From: Lichenostomus cassidix
Lineage: Eukaryota; Chordata; Aves; Passeriformes; Meliphagidae
DNA: 64,000 bases
NCBI GenBank assembly: GCA_008360975.2
Contig: CM039211.1
Coordinates: 49,412,077 to 49,476,076 of the forward strand
Reading direction: 5' to 3'
Part shown: positions 63,088 through 64,000 of the stretch, piece by piece
Layout of the letters: the number at the start of each line of letters is the position of its first letter
Numbering within the stretch: position 1 is the first letter of the stretch
Notes under the pieces: model-generated
Told to the model about the DNA's origin: nothing
The model's database searches: none
Seen by the model: the letters and a program-made list of their open reading frames with translations, nothing else
Program-made: the position numbers and the translations under genes

Positions 63088-64000
63088 GGCCACCTTCTTG
63101 GCCACCTGGGCACACACTGGCTCACGTTCAGGCACTGTCAGCAGCACCCCGAGTCATTTTCCTGTCACTCTGCCCCAGCTTGTAGTGCTTCCAGGATTTG
63201 TTGAACTTGCCACCACTGGCCTAGCACATCAATCCAGACAGTCCAGATCCCTTTGTAGAACTTTTGTAGCCTCCAGTGGAGCAAAACTCCCATCCAACCT
63301 GGTGTCAGTCCCCTCGTCCAGATCAATTACAAAGACACTAAACAGAACTGGCCCCAGTACTGAGCCCTGGGAACACCACTGTAGACTGACCACCAGATGG
63401 ATGTAACTCCATCCACCACCACTCTCTGGCCTGGCCATACAGATGGTTTTTACCAAGCAAACAGTACACCCATCCAGGCCATGAGCAGACAGTTTCTCCA
63501 GAAGAATGCTGTGGTAAAATGGTATCAGAAGCTTTACTGAAGTCCAGGAAGACAACATTCACAGCCTTTCCCTCATCCACTAAGTGGGACACTTTATCAC
63601 AGAAGACCAAGTTAGACAAGCAGGCCTGCTCTGTAACAAACCCATGCTGGCTGAGCCTGATCCTGTATGTGCCATATGATAACATTTGAGATAATCTGCC
63701 ATGTGACCTTCCTTAGCACTAAGGTCAGACTGAGAAGCTTGTAGTTCCCTGAATACTTCTTATGGCCCTTCTTACAGATGGGCCATTATCACATTTGTCA
63801 ACCTCCAGTCAACTGAGACCTTCATGGTTACCCGCAACTGCCAAAAAAGTATGGAAGTGACTCAGTGAGCACTTCCCCCAGCTCCCTTTGGGTGTATCTC
63901 ATCCATCCCCATAAGACTTGTGCAGATCTAAGTGGTGTAGCAGATTGCTGACCATTTCTCCTTGGATTATTAGGGTTTCATTCTGCACCTTATCTCTCTC
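63088..64000 (-). pseudogene. CR1 LINE ORF2 reverse-transcriptase remnant, truncated by window end
   Basis: Read on the minus strand, this DNA encodes broken pieces of the CR1 ORF2 reverse transcriptase. Recognisable stretches are MVSNLLHHLDLHKSYG-like (63.9 kb), [18 protein letters not shown] (about 63.55 kb), [21 protein letters not shown] (about 63.3 kb) and LQRDLDCLD (63.24 kb). The frame shifts between them and has stops. The segment expected to hold the catalytic FADD motif, between DLDEG and DTRL, appears deleted by about ten codons in frame. The 3' UTR with octamer tail is also missing at the low-coordinate end. The 5' part continues outside the window. Confidence 0.88.

Larger units (their letters stand above)
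44020..64000 (+). other. MAP1B: MAP1B intron 2 (5' part, open at window end)
   Basis: At least 19,981 bases of phase-1 intron. It contains the minisatellite at 48.4 kb, an exon-like open frame at 49.4 kb, an LTR remnant at 50.7 kb, a CR1-J copy at 54.1 kb, a recursive-splice motif at 58.44 kb and a CR1 reverse-transcriptase remnant at the end. The spans 44.0-48.3, 51.0-54.1 and 54.8-58.4 kb contain nothing else I recognise. Mammalian MAP1B is described as having alternative first exons in this part of the gene, but none could be identified here. Confidence 0.85.

Noticed and set aside
62843..63406. 187-codon plus-strand open frame
   Set aside because: Its second half is the antisense of the CR1 reverse-transcriptase remnant, and the first half has no protein similarity.
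1..64000. CRISPR arrays, tRNA or rRNA genes, bacterial operons
   Set aside because: No spaced identical repeats, cloverleaf sequence or prokaryotic gene packing was seen. The only regular array is the contiguous 44-bp minisatellite.

Overview
The window looks like nuclear DNA from a bird. It is AT-rich, almost gene-free and carries introns. Its dispersed repeats are CR1 LINE fragments, several of a CR1-J-like type with the 8-bp TGTGATTC tail, plus avian retroviral LTRs. No SINE family is visible. A neoavian or passerine genome is likely, but this is inferred from the repeats and not proven. There are no bacterial genes, CRISPR arrays, recognisable tRNAs or rRNAs.

Only one gene is firmly identified: MAP1B, on the + strand. 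Exon 1 (start codon 39184, donor after 39361) lies in a CpG island of about 1.2 kb with a TATA box at 39083. Exon 2 (43918-44019) follows a 4.6-kb intron. The two exons join in frame and encode the first 94 residues of the MAP1B heavy chain. Intron 2 starts at 44020 and runs past the window end, so it is at least 20 kb long. All later exons lie outside.

Region by region: 1-38.6 kb is upstream intergenic DNA with CR1 fragments (6.5, 9.3, 9.9-10.4, 20.1, 21.5, 31.1, 34.8 and 35.1 kb), a 262-bp solo LTR nested inside a CR1 (9912-10173), and two related LTRs in opposite orientation (25014-25711 and 29615-30211). The stretch 38.6-39.9 kb is the MAP1B promoter, exon 1 and the GC-rich start of intron 1. 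The stretch 39.9-43.9 kb is plain intron. Intron 2 (44.0-64.0 kb) holds a 4 x 44-bp minisatellite (48369-48544), an unassigned exon-like open frame (49426-49608), an LTR remnant (50.7 kb), a CR1-J copy (54.1 kb) and, at the end, a decayed CR1 reverse-transcriptase segment (63088-64000).

The observation most worth following is a textbook recursive-splice motif in the long MAP1B intron 2, a pyrimidine tract plus AG directly joined to GTAAGT at 58437-58444. Two weaker close acceptor/donor pairs lie at 48.7 and 60.8 kb. Next in interest are the minisatellite, three copies of TGCTAATGA in about 200 bp at 59.2-59.4 kb, and the exon-like frame at 49.4 kb.
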